Origin: Enterococcus mundtii
GTDB lineage: Bacteria > Bacillota > Bacilli > Lactobacillales > Enterococcaceae
DNA length: 64,000 nt
Reading direction: 5' to 3'
Assembly: GCF_003957375.1 (NCBI RefSeq)
Contig: NZ_CP025473.1
Location: forward strand, 2,602,001-2,666,000
The notes below the pieces were generated by a model. The model was not told the origin of the DNA, made no database searches, and was given only the letters and a program-made list of their open reading frames with translations. This document shows positions 46,041-54,352 of this stretch, one piece after another. How positions within the stretch are numbered: the stretch's first letter is position 1; each line of letters starts with the position of its first letter. A program made the position numbers and the translations under genes.

Positions 46041-46384
46041 AGGTTGTGAAAGGAGCAATCAGCGCTAAGGCGTAAGCCAGGAAAATCGAAAATGGTTGTT
46101 TCATTTTTGATTTTCCTGGCTTATGTTCGAAGTGTTGCTCCTTGAACACCGTTTATCATAGGTTGTGAAAAAAGCGTTTTGACCTGAACAGTAAGATCGA
46201 AAATTGGAAAATAGCTTCTCATATTTGGCAATTTTTTAGCTTAATGTTGAAGGTCATCTTTTTGAACATCGGCTATCTAGGTTATGAGAAAGCCGGTCAG
46301 CTCCGAATAGTAAGGCGGAAATTGGGAAAATAGCTTCTCATATTTTTTCAATTTCACCTTACTATTGAAGGAGTTAGCTTGCCT
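46041..46384 (+). repeat. Tandem array of three 119-bp palindromic units
   Basis: Units start with GGTTGTGAAA (46042), GGTTGTGAAA (46161) and GGTTATGAGA (46280), exactly 119 bases apart. Each has a large hairpin and ends in a TTGAACACCG / TTGAACATCG-type linker. The first hairpin is perfect over TAAGCCAGGAAAATC / GATTTTCCTGGCTTA; the third pairs AATAGTAAGG... with ...CCTTACTATT. The array fills the interval between dus and the ABC permease gene and holds no gene. Confidence 0.85.
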
Positions 46385-46391
46385 CGTTCGT

Positions 46392-47162
46392 TTAACTTCT
46401 TAATCCCCTACCTTTATTGATCAAGTACCAACACGTTGAATAAAGCACTACAATGAACAGTACAAGGATCGCAATCGAAATGAATATTGGCACATCGGTG
46501 GTGCCTAAGAAACCATAACGGAAACTTGAGATCATATAAACAATTGGATTTACTTTTGAGATGGCTTGCCAAACCGGTGGTAACATCGAAATTGAATAAA
46601 ACACCCCACCAAGATAAGTCAAAGGTTGTAACACAAACGTTGGTACAATGGACACGTCATCATAAGATTGAGCGAAAATTCCATTGATCAGCCCGGCAAG
46701 AGAGAATAAGATGGCTGTCATCAATAGCGTCAACACAACAATTGTCCATGAATAGACATGTAATGGTACAAAAAATAGAGAAATCATTGTGACTAATGCG
46801 CCGACCAAGACACTCCGTCCCAACCCACCGATCACAAATCCCCAGATGATAACATGTGTTGGTACAGGGGCAACTAAAATCTCTTCGATATTCTTTTGGA
46901 ATTTTTGTGAAAAGAATGAAGAAGAAACATTTGAATAAGAGCTTGTGATGGCGGACATCATGATCAATCCTGGAACAATAAATTCCATGTAGGAGAAACC
47001 ACCCATATCACCGATCCGTCCCCCGATCATTTTCCCAAAAATGATAAAATACAAAGACGTAGTGATCACTGGTGGTACTAGCGTTTGTACCCAGATACGC
47101 ATATAGCGATTGGTTTCTTTGATTGCTAAACTTTTTAATGCAGTAAAATAAAGATTAAACAT
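46392..47162 (-). CDS. ABC-2 type transporter permease
   Basis: Integral membrane protein of 256 residues with six predicted helices and the ABC-2 permease signature around LISMLPPVWQAISKVNP-like sequence (SMLPPVWQAISKVNPIVYMI), followed by RYGFLG. This resembles YadH/DrrB-type exporters. It overlaps the ATPase gene by 8 bases, so they form one exporter. The substrate (drug, polysaccharide or lipid) cannot be told. The stop lies just before the repeat array. Confidence 0.9.
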   Translation of the reverse strand: MFNLYFTALKSLAIKETNRYMRIWVQTLVPPVITTSLYFIIFGKMIGGRIGDMGGFSYMEFIVPGLIMMSAITSSYSNVSSSFFSQKFQKNIEEILVAPVPTHVIIWGFVIGGLGRSVLVGALVTMISLFFVPLHVYSWTIVVLTLLMTAILFSLAGLINGIFAQSYDDVSIVPTFVLQPLTYLGGVFYSISMLPPVWQAISKVNPIVYMISSFRYGFLGTTDVPIFISIAILVLFIVVLYSTCWYLINKGRGLRS

Positions 47163-48096
47163 TTTTCTTCGTTGCCTCCATATGATAAGTTTCTTCCGTA
47201 ATTTTCAAGAAAAGTTCTTCTAAGCGATTGGATTTATTGCGCATAGACAAGACTTTGATCCCTTGCGCACTTAACTGTTCAAAGATCCCATTCACTCCTT
47301 GATCACGCTCCACTTCAACCGCAAGTGTGCGTTCATCTTCTAAGATACTTGTATAGCCAATGATCTCTGGCTTTTTATCATAAGGTGCTAAGTCAAAGAT
47401 AAACGTTTCAAATTGTAATTTGGAAAGCAAGGCTTTCATAGAGGTATTCTCAATCAATTCACCCGATTGGATGATTCCAATATTTCGACAAAGCATTTCT
47501 GCTTCTTCCAAATAATGAGTCGTCAAAATGATCGTTGTTCCTGCATTATTCAATTCACGTAGAAATTCCCACATTTCTCGTCTTAACTCAATATCGACAC
47601 CCGCTGTGGGTTCATCTAGAATCAATAATTTGGGTTCATGCATCAATGCACGGGCAATCATCAATCGTCGTTTCATCCCACCTGAAAGCATCCGCGCACG
47701 AACATTGCGTTTCTCCCACAAATTAGATTGTTTAAGGTATTTTTCGCTACGTTTCAATGCTTCATTACGAGATACACCATAGTAACCCGCCTGATTCACG
47801 ACGATTTGTTGCACCGTTTCAAACGGATTGAAGTTGAATTCTTGGGGCACTAAGCCGATTTGTTGTTTTGCTCGTACTAAATCTGTATCCAGATCATAGC
47901 CAAATACTTTCACTTTTCCCGATGTCTTATTCACTAATGAAGTGATGATCCCGATCGTTGTTGATTTACCTGCACCATTTGGTCCCAATAATGCATAAAA
48001 ATCTCCTTCTTCAACTGTCAGATCGATGCCTCGGAGTGCTTCCACACCTGTCCCATATATTTTTCTTAACTCATTTATCTCAAGAGCATATGTCAT
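47155..48096 (-). CDS. ABC transporter ATP-binding protein
   Basis: ATPase of 313 residues: Walker A GPNGAGKSTTIG, ABC signature LSGGMKRRLMIA, Walker B LLILDEPTAGVD and the H-loop TTHYLEEAE. The C-terminal extension of about 85 residues is as in CcmA/DrrA-like and YadG ATPases. It powers the permease encoded directly downstream. Target unknown. Confidence 0.93.
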   Translation of the reverse strand: MTYALEINELRKIYGTGVEALRGIDLTVEEGDFYALLGPNGAGKSTTIGIITSLVNKTSGKVKVFGYDLDTDLVRAKQQIGLVPQEFNFNPFETVQQIVVNQAGYYGVSRNEALKRSEKYLKQSNLWEKRNVRARMLSGGMKRRLMIARALMHEPKLLILDEPTAGVDIELRREMWEFLRELNNAGTTIILTTHYLEEAEMLCRNIGIIQSGELIENTSMKALLSKLQFETFIFDLAPYDKKPEIIGYTSILEDERTLAVEVERDQGVNGIFEQLSAQGIKVLSMRNKSNRLEELFLKITEETYHMEATKKNV

Positions 48097-48148
48097 TTTT
48101 TACTAACTCTCCTTATTTTGTCTGATTTACTATTTTAGCATGTAAAGA

Positions 48149-48190
48149 GGTTGTGAGAAAGCCGTTAAGCTCCATGCAGTAAGACGAAAA
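48149..48190 (+). repeat. Truncated copy of the 119-bp repeat
   Basis: GGTTGTGAGAAAGCCGTTAA followed by GCTCCATGCAGTAAGACGAA matches the left part of the unit at 46280. The right arm is replaced by the hairpin at 48194-48244. Confidence 0.65.
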
Positions 48191-48193
48191 TGA

Positions 48194-48244
48194 AAAAACC
48201 ACAAGTCCTTCCAGAAAATAATTCTGTCGTCTCTGTGGTTTTCA
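48194..48244 (-). terminator. Terminator of the MutS-like gene
   Basis: On the minus strand GAAAACCACA pairs with TGTGGTTTT, with an inner CAGAATTATTTTCTG hairpin, and is followed by TTTTCATTTT. It ends the leftward MutS-like transcript before the ABC exporter genes. Confidence 0.7.
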
Positions 48245-48292
48245 CTATCAATGATGGTTTTTGATTAAATACTTTCAGCTTGGGCTTATTTC

Positions 48293-49942
48293 TTACTCCA
48301 CTACCCGCCATCGGCGATGTTGATCAAAAAAGGCAGCTTCTGCTTGCGCCTCTTTCACGATTGCTGTAGGATACTTCAGCACATCTAATAACGCGATGGC
48401 ATTTCTTGTCTTTGCAGGTCCTTGTTTTAATTTAAAGTCAAAGCTGATGCCTTTCTCAGGCGTTACTTGCTCTTCAAAATGGACATTGGCACAATCTTTT
48501 TTCAAGATCTCAGTCAGTTCGATGTCGTGTGTTGCGACAAAAGCTAAAGAAGGGTAGTCGCTTAACCAATTCACGATAGCTGCTGAAGACGCGATCCGTT
48601 CAATGGTGTTTGTCCCTTTCAAGATCTCATCGACAAAGCAATAGCAACGTTCTTTTGTTTCCACTTGCTGTAATAAGCGCTTGATCGATTTGATTTCTGA
48701 AACAAAGTAACTATCGCCTTCAAACAAATTATCTTCGATCGCCATCGAGGTCAAGACATGACCGGGTTGGATCGTGAAAGATTCGGCTAAAGCAGTTTGG
48801 ATCGTTTGCGCTAAGATACCGTTGATGGCAATACTTTTGACGTACGTTGATTTTCCTGAAGCGTTCGAGCCAGTGACCAATGTGTTCTGTTGCCAATCGA
48901 TCGGATTGACGACTGCCTCGGCAATCAGAGGGTGATACGTATCCTCTGCCATGATCCCGCTTTCTGCAAAGACTGGTTGACAAGAATAGGGCATGTAGGT
49001 GCGATAATTCAACACTGCCGCAGCTACTTCTAACTCTCCGAGTAATTGCCATAATTCAATCGCTTGTTCCGTTTTCTTTTCCAATCGGCTAATGACAAAA
49101 TGATACGAAATAAATGGCAACATGAACATCATATTCAAGTAGTCAAAAAACAACTCCGCTTCTGAGCCATTTTTCACTCGAAATGAAAAACCGAACTTAG
49201 GGATTTCTTTTAAAGGTTGTACATTTTTTTGCAACTCTGCTTGCAATGGTGTAGCAAACGTGGCTATTTTTTTCGCCGCAGAAATCGTAGAAACAAGATA
49301 GCCCATACTATTAAGTTCTGTTTCGAGTGTTTGCTTTTTTATCAAGTAATAAACCGTATTGAATAACACACTAATGATCGCGATATAAATGCCGATTACT
49401 TGTCCAAGCAAAAACAAGCCTAAACCAATGAGTGGTAACATGCCTAAAAAGGCAAATAGCCCAATATGACCAATTCTTTTGCTTTTGCCATCTGCTAAGT
49501 ATTGTTTGGCAAAATTACGGTCTTTTTTTCCAAGTCGTGCAAATTGATATTGGATTTCTTCTCTCAACTTAGGATTTTCTTGGTAGAAAGTAATCAACTT
49601 TTCTAAACGCTGATCTTGTCCAAAATCAAAATTACGCAGTCGCTGATAAAGCGCTTCTGAACCCACACTTGAATACGTATGATTGACCGTTTCGAATACT
49701 TCAAACATATCTAGGTCATACCAAGTCAAGTCATCGACTTCACTGTCCCACGTGCGAAACTTTTTTTCTGTCTGCCAAGCTTCTTTTAAGCTCTCCTCCT
49801 TATCGAATCGTACTTGATATGGAAGCTTCCCCCATTTGTAACGGACATCTGCTCTTAATTTTTTTCGCGAATTGATTTCTAAGACAATTAAGATGCCAAT
49901 GATACCGACAATCAGGAGCATGATAAATTCTGTTTGACTCAT
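48293..49942 (-). CDS. Membrane-anchored MutS family ATPase
   Basis: Protein of 549 residues with an N-terminal hydrophobic helix, two more helices in the middle (about 165-205), a MutS-core-like lever region and a C-terminal MutS ATPase domain: Walker A TGSNASGKSTYVKSIA, Walker B-type CYCFVDEILKGTNT and the conserved ATHDIELTEIL. It lacks the mismatch-recognition domain and the Smr nuclease of MutS2. This is a recurrent family in Lactobacillales with no known function; a mismatch repair role is unlikely. ATG 49942 follows GGAG by 7 bases. Confidence 0.85.
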   Translation of the reverse strand: MSQTEFIMLLIVGIIGILIVLEINSRKKLRADVRYKWGKLPYQVRFDKEESLKEAWQTEKKFRTWDSEVDDLTWYDLDMFEVFETVNHTYSSVGSEALYQRLRNFDFGQDQRLEKLITFYQENPKLREEIQYQFARLGKKDRNFAKQYLADGKSKRIGHIGLFAFLGMLPLIGLGLFLLGQVIGIYIAIISVLFNTVYYLIKKQTLETELNSMGYLVSTISAAKKIATFATPLQAELQKNVQPLKEIPKFGFSFRVKNGSEAELFFDYLNMMFMLPFISYHFVISRLEKKTEQAIELWQLLGELEVAAAVLNYRTYMPYSCQPVFAESGIMAEDTYHPLIAEAVVNPIDWQQNTLVTGSNASGKSTYVKSIAINGILAQTIQTALAESFTIQPGHVLTSMAIEDNLFEGDSYFVSEIKSIKRLLQQVETKERCYCFVDEILKGTNTIERIASSAAIVNWLSDYPSLAFVATHDIELTEILKKDCANVHFEEQVTPEKGISFDFKLKQGPAKTRNAIALLDVLKYPTAIVKEAQAEAAFFDQHRRWRVVE

Positions 49943-50034
49943 AAAATTTCTCCAATCTATTGAATACTTTAAGTATAGCACTGATTGGAAACATAAATGG
50001 AGTTATAAAAAACTATCCTTCTTTTTCGCCGTAT

Positions 50035-50658
50035 TCATGTTGATTCTAGACACCAACTAATTCCATCGAAAAGTACCTTTTGATTTCCTTCATGTTGCAA
50101 TCCTTCTGAAAAATGTGCGGGAGTCATACAAAAAACTTTACCTTTACCATACAGATGTCGCCAAGCGGCGATCGATTCACCATAGTGAGAATAGCTGTGC
50201 ATCAGAACTTCCGTTTCTCCTATAGCTACTTCAGTGAAATAGTGTTCGTCCCATATTTTATAAGACTTACCATTTGATTCTCGATAGGTTACTTCTGTAG
50301 GTTTGGGATGATGAAGGAAGCGCCCCCGCAACATCTCACTAAAAGCAGAGTGGATCGGGTAGCTAGAAAGTGCTGAATGATAGGCAATCAGGCTTCCGCC
50401 ATCCGCTACATACTCGGTGATCAACTGATCATATGTTTCATTTAACCAAACAGCGTCATTTTTTTCGGGTGCTAACCGATTTTCCTTTGAAAGGAGGAAT
50501 AAATCAGGTTGCTCATGTAATGCTTCGGTTAGTTGCTCGATCGTCAGATCAGTCATCTTTAATTCTTGTGGGAAGTGCTTAGCGATCCCCTGAAAATAGT
50601 TGACTAACGGATCATGCGGATGGTAAAAATCGCCTAACAACGTGATCATTTTTTTCAC
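50035..50658 (-). CDS. ThuA-like domain protein
   Basis: Glutamine amidotransferase-fold protein of about 207 residues of the ThuA group (ITLLGDFYHPHDPLVNYFQG, GGSLIAYHSALSSYP, YGKGKVFCMTPAHFSEGL). ThuA-like proteins accompany sugar catabolic operons; an exact reaction is not known. The start is likely GTG 50658 with GGAG 10 bases upstream. It directly follows xylB in the leftward pentose operon, so it may handle a xyloside or a pentose derivative. Confidence 0.78.
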   Translation of the reverse strand: MKKMITLLGDFYHPHDPLVNYFQGIAKHFPQELKMTDLTIEQLTEALHEQPDLFLLSKENRLAPEKNDAVWLNETYDQLITEYVADGGSLIAYHSALSSYPIHSAFSEMLRGRFLHHPKPTEVTYRESNGKSYKIWDEHYFTEVAIGETEVLMHSYSHYGESIAAWRHLYGKGKVFCMTPAHFSEGLQHEGNQKVLFDGISWCLEST

Positions 50659-50693
50659 TAGGAACACACTCCTTTCACTTAGATACTCGCTTA

Positions 50694-52178
50694 TTATTTT
50701 TCATACATGTGACAAATTTCCTTTGTACATTCGTATACTTTACGATAACGCGCATACACCTTTTGGTAAACTTCCACTTGTTGCGGGTTCGGTTGCACAG
50801 GGGATTGGTAGGAAACAAAAACACTTGCACATTCGTTCAAATCAGTAAACCAGTCACAGCCTACTGCTGCTAACATGGCAGCACCAAGCCCAGGTCCTTG
50901 TTCGGTGGTTAAAGTAACGATCGGTCGATTAAAAATATCCGCTTGCATTTGGAGCCACATCTGATTTTTTGCACCGCCACCTACCGACACGATGGTTTCG
51001 ATTTTTTGTTGGGTCATCTCATCCATGATCGCTTGGGAGTCCTTTAGAGAGAAGGTAATCCCTTCTAGCACGCTACGGGTAAAATGTTTTAACTCGTGTT
51101 GCGTATCTATTCCAATAAAACTTCCTCTGATTTGACTATCACTGTAAGGCGTGCGTTCCCCTACGATATAAGGAGTGAATAATAAGCCATTACTGCCTGC
51201 ATCAACACTTCCGATTTCTGATAGCAACTCGTTGAAGGAACGATCAGGAGCAAAGCGCTGTTTGAACCAACTCAAGCTGTCGCCAGCTGCTAAGGTCACA
51301 CCCATGGAATACGCGGCACCTGAGGCATGTTGGAAGAGATGGAGTTTCCCTTGATAGTCTCTATCCACATTTTTTTCGTAACGAAGGAATACGCCACTTG
51401 TGCCGATGGAACATAATCCCAGACCTTCTTCTAAAATACCAGCGCCAACAGCGCCACAGGCATTGTCGGCACCGCCTGCAATCACTTTGACTGGCTTGGT
51501 AAAGCCGTATCTTTCTTTAAATTCCTCTTTCAATGTCCCCACCACTTCAGTAGAAGCCACTAAAGGAGGTAAGATGGCTGGATCAATCCCAAATTCTTCT
51601 AAGATTTCTTCGTCCCACTGCTTCGTTTCTTGATTCAGCAGTAGTGTGCCAGCCGCATCTGACTCGTCCATATGATACGAATCAGTCAACCAGAACCGTA
51701 AATAATCTTTCGGTAATTGAATGTGTTTGACCTTTTCCCAACTCGCTGGTTCGTGTTCTTGGACCCATAAGATTTTCGGTAGTGTAAATCCTTCTAACAC
51801 TTTGTTTTTCGTGTGCTGTAACAACTTGTCGCCCATTATTTCAGTGATTCGTTGACATTGTGGTGTCGTACGAACATCATTCCATAAAATAGCTGGTCTT
51901 ACAACTTGATCTGCTTCATCCAAAAGAACTAAGCTGTGCATCTGTCCAGAAAAACTGATGCCTGCCAATTCATCTTTAAGATCAGTTACTTTCTCTAATA
52001 ATTCTTTCAATATTTGATCTGCTGCTTTGAGCCAATCCGCCGGTTGTTGCTCGCTATACCCCATCTGTGGATTGCTCATAGGGTAAGAAGCAACTGCTTC
52101 TGCCACTAATTTTCCTTTTCGATCAAACACTAGGCCCTTCAAAGCACTTGTTCCTAGATCTAAACCTAATACATACAT
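50694..52178 (-). CDS. xylB: Xylulokinase
   Basis: FGGY-family sugar kinase of 494 residues that phosphorylates D-xylulose to xylulose-5-phosphate. The N-terminal phosphate motif is YVLGLDLGTSALKGLVFD, the catalytic Asp lies in VIAGGADNACGAVGAG, and SVGGGAKNQMWLQMQADIFN matches FGGY signature 2. ATG 52178 has GGGG 8 bases upstream. It is encoded in the same direction as xylA, the transporter and the beta-xylosidase, so these probably form one regulon. Confidence 0.93.
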   Translation of the reverse strand: MYVLGLDLGTSALKGLVFDRKGKLVAEAVASYPMSNPQMGYSEQQPADWLKAADQILKELLEKVTDLKDELAGISFSGQMHSLVLLDEADQVVRPAILWNDVRTTPQCQRITEIMGDKLLQHTKNKVLEGFTLPKILWVQEHEPASWEKVKHIQLPKDYLRFWLTDSYHMDESDAAGTLLLNQETKQWDEEILEEFGIDPAILPPLVASTEVVGTLKEEFKERYGFTKPVKVIAGGADNACGAVGAGILEEGLGLCSIGTSGVFLRYEKNVDRDYQGKLHLFQHASGAAYSMGVTLAAGDSLSWFKQRFAPDRSFNELLSEIGSVDAGSNGLLFTPYIVGERTPYSDSQIRGSFIGIDTQHELKHFTRSVLEGITFSLKDSQAIMDEMTQQKIETIVSVGGGAKNQMWLQMQADIFNRPIVTLTTEQGPGLGAAMLAAVGCDWFTDLNECASVFVSYQSPVQPNPQQVEVYQKVYARYRKVYECTKEICHMYEK

Positions 52179-52270
52179 GAATCGTTCCCCTTTCCAACAA
52201 AAACAAGCGAAAGAAACAGTCCGTTCCATCAAGACACCGCCTGTTCCTTTCCAATGATTATATACGCTTT

Positions 52271-53320
52271 TTATTCTGATTCTTCTGTACTTTCTATCGA
52301 AGAATCTTCTACTGAGTCTGTTTTCACTTTACTTTTTTCTTTTCCATACTCTTCTAACTCTTCCGCTAACACATAGTTGACATCGATCGGAATGGTTGTG
52401 TCAATTGTTTCACCGTCGATTGCTTTCACTAAATTCTCGATCACTTGATAGCCGATTTGGTACGCATCTTGGTCAACGATCGCTGTGATTCGTTCGTCCG
52501 CTACTCCGCTTAACCAAGTGTCCGTATAATCAAATCCATAATGAAGCACCTGTCCTGCTTTTCCTTGAGATTCTAACGCACTCATCACACCGACATTCGG
52601 CCCTTCTGAACCTAATGAAAAGACAGTGACTAAGTCTCTATTCGCCGCAATGTAGCCTTCTAATTGTTTTTTAGATTCTGATGGTTGATCATTGTCTTGA
52701 ATCGTCGCTAAAAACTTAAAGTTCTCAGCATCTTTTCCATAAATCTCTGCAAAACCTTCTTTCAGTCCTTTTTCACGATCGATCATAGTTGGTTGTGCGA
52801 CGTCCACACAAACGATGGCGATCGAACCACCGGTAATGCCTTTTGCCTTCATTTCTTCAGCAGCACGTAACCCTAATTCTTTTCCAGCTGAGACATTGTC
52901 TGTACCGACGTAAGCTGTCCGATCTTCAGGATTTTCTAAATCGGCATCAAAGGTGATGACTGGAATATTTTTATCCATGGCTGCTTTGATTGGATCAACA
53001 AACGCTTTTTTCTCAATCGGTGCAATGGCGATTCCTGCTACGTTTTTGGCAACTGCTTCTCTGATAAAGCCGATATGTTTCTCTTTCTTACTTGGTTCAG
53101 CAGAAGGAGATGTTTTCGTGACCAATGTATAACCCAATTCTTGTGCCGCATCCTCTGCTCCTTTTTTCATGGGGTTCCAATAAGCCCCGGTGTCTACGAT
53201 TGGAATGAAATACAAGGTCTTTTCGCTATCTGCATCCGCAGAATCACTTGTACTACATCCTGTACCAACTAATAATAACGCAACGAACATACTGATGACC
53301 CAAAATGATTTTTTTAACAT
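52271..53320 (-). CDS. Sugar ABC transporter substrate-binding lipoprotein
   Basis: Periplasmic-binding-protein type 1 receptor of 349 residues. The signal peptide ends in a lipobox LLVGTGC, so it is lipid-anchored at Cys22. The fold is seen from LYFIPIVDTGAYWNPMKKGA and AYVGTDNVSAGKELG. RbsB/XylF-type receptors bind pentoses or hexoses; xylose or a xyloside is inferred from operon context. It has an acidic Ser/Glu C-terminal tail. Confidence 0.9.
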   Translation of the reverse strand: MLKKSFWVISMFVALLLVGTGCSTSDSADADSEKTLYFIPIVDTGAYWNPMKKGAEDAAQELGYTLVTKTSPSAEPSKKEKHIGFIREAVAKNVAGIAIAPIEKKAFVDPIKAAMDKNIPVITFDADLENPEDRTAYVGTDNVSAGKELGLRAAEEMKAKGITGGSIAIVCVDVAQPTMIDREKGLKEGFAEIYGKDAENFKFLATIQDNDQPSESKKQLEGYIAANRDLVTVFSLGSEGPNVGVMSALESQGKAGQVLHYGFDYTDTWLSGVADERITAIVDQDAYQIGYQVIENLVKAIDGETIDTTIPIDVNYVLAEELEEYGKEKSKVKTDSVEDSSIESTEESE

Positions 53321-53345
53321 GGTCTTTTCACTCCTTAGATTATAA

Positions 53346-54311
53346 TTATGACTGACGAGTTGCTCGACGTTTCAAATAATCAATGATGATTGCTAAAATA
53401 ATGACTAGACCGGTCACTGTATCTTGTAAAAATGAATTTACCCCCATCAATGTCAAGCCATTTTTAAATACTTGTAAGGTTAAGATACCTGCAACCGCTC
53501 CGCCAATCGTGCCGATTCCACCACTAAATGATGTACCACCCATGATAGCTGCCGCCATTGCGAACAAATCTAAGCCATTCGCATCTTTGGAAGCGCCACC
53601 ATTTAAATTTGAAACAATCAACAACCCAGCGATGGCTGCTAACATTCCTTCAATCATAAACATCTTAATGATATGTTTATCCGTATCGATACCGGATAAC
53701 CTGGCTGCTTCTTGATTTGACCCTACCACATAGGTATATCTTCCCAAACGCGTATTTTTCATTATAAAAGCAAATACAATAATGATAATTAAAAAAATCA
53801 AGGCATTGCTTTTGAACATATCCGTACCGATTGGCATTTTCGCTAAGCGATTGAACCACTCGTTTTCGGAACCGATAAATTGTTCGTCCGTGAAAAAGCC
53901 GAGCATTCCTTTGATGACATAACTTGTTCCTAACGTCAAAATAAATGAAGGCAAATCAAATTTCTTGATCAACAAAGCGTTCAACGCGCCTAACATTGCC
54001 CCTGTCAATAATGCCAGAAGCACAACGATTGGTGCAGGCATTCCTTGATTTGCCACATATAAACCGAGCATTCCTGACGCCATTCCAACATAACCAATTG
54101 ATAGATCCACATAGCCGCAAATCAAAATCATCGCATAAGCAACAGTTAAAATGCCTACCGGTGGAATTTGTTGGAAGAAATTTTCAATATTGAATGTGCT
54201 CAAAAAATTCGCATTTGCAATTGAAAAATATAGGACTAAAGCAATTAACACTAAATAAACAGAGTAGTTCATAAAAAGTGACTTGATCGTTAACTTGTTT
54301 CGTTTTTCCAT
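53346..54311 (-). CDS. Sugar ABC transporter permease (RbsC/XylH-like)
   Basis: Membrane permease of 321 residues with eight to ten hydrophobic helices and the EAA-like/BPD_transp_2 pattern (AYAMILICGYVDLSIGYVG; AAAIMGGTSFSGGIGTIGGA). Works with the adjacent lipoprotein and ATPase to import a monosaccharide, probably xylose. Confidence 0.92.
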   Translation of the reverse strand: MEKRNKLTIKSLFMNYSVYLVLIALVLYFSIANANFLSTFNIENFFQQIPPVGILTVAYAMILICGYVDLSIGYVGMASGMLGLYVANQGMPAPIVVLLALLTGAMLGALNALLIKKFDLPSFILTLGTSYVIKGMLGFFTDEQFIGSENEWFNRLAKMPIGTDMFKSNALIFLIIIIVFAFIMKNTRLGRYTYVVGSNQEAARLSGIDTDKHIIKMFMIEGMLAAIAGLLIVSNLNGGASKDANGLDLFAMAAAIMGGTSFSGGIGTIGGAVAGILTLQVFKNGLTLMGVNSFLQDTVTGLVIILAIIIDYLKRRATRQS

Positions 54312-54352
54312 CGTTCTCTCCTTTGTTTACATATCCTCTAGCTGAAGAATCG

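Noticed and set aside
46041-46384. CRISPR array
   Set aside because: The units are 119 bases long, palindromic and lack unique spacers; no cas genes are present.
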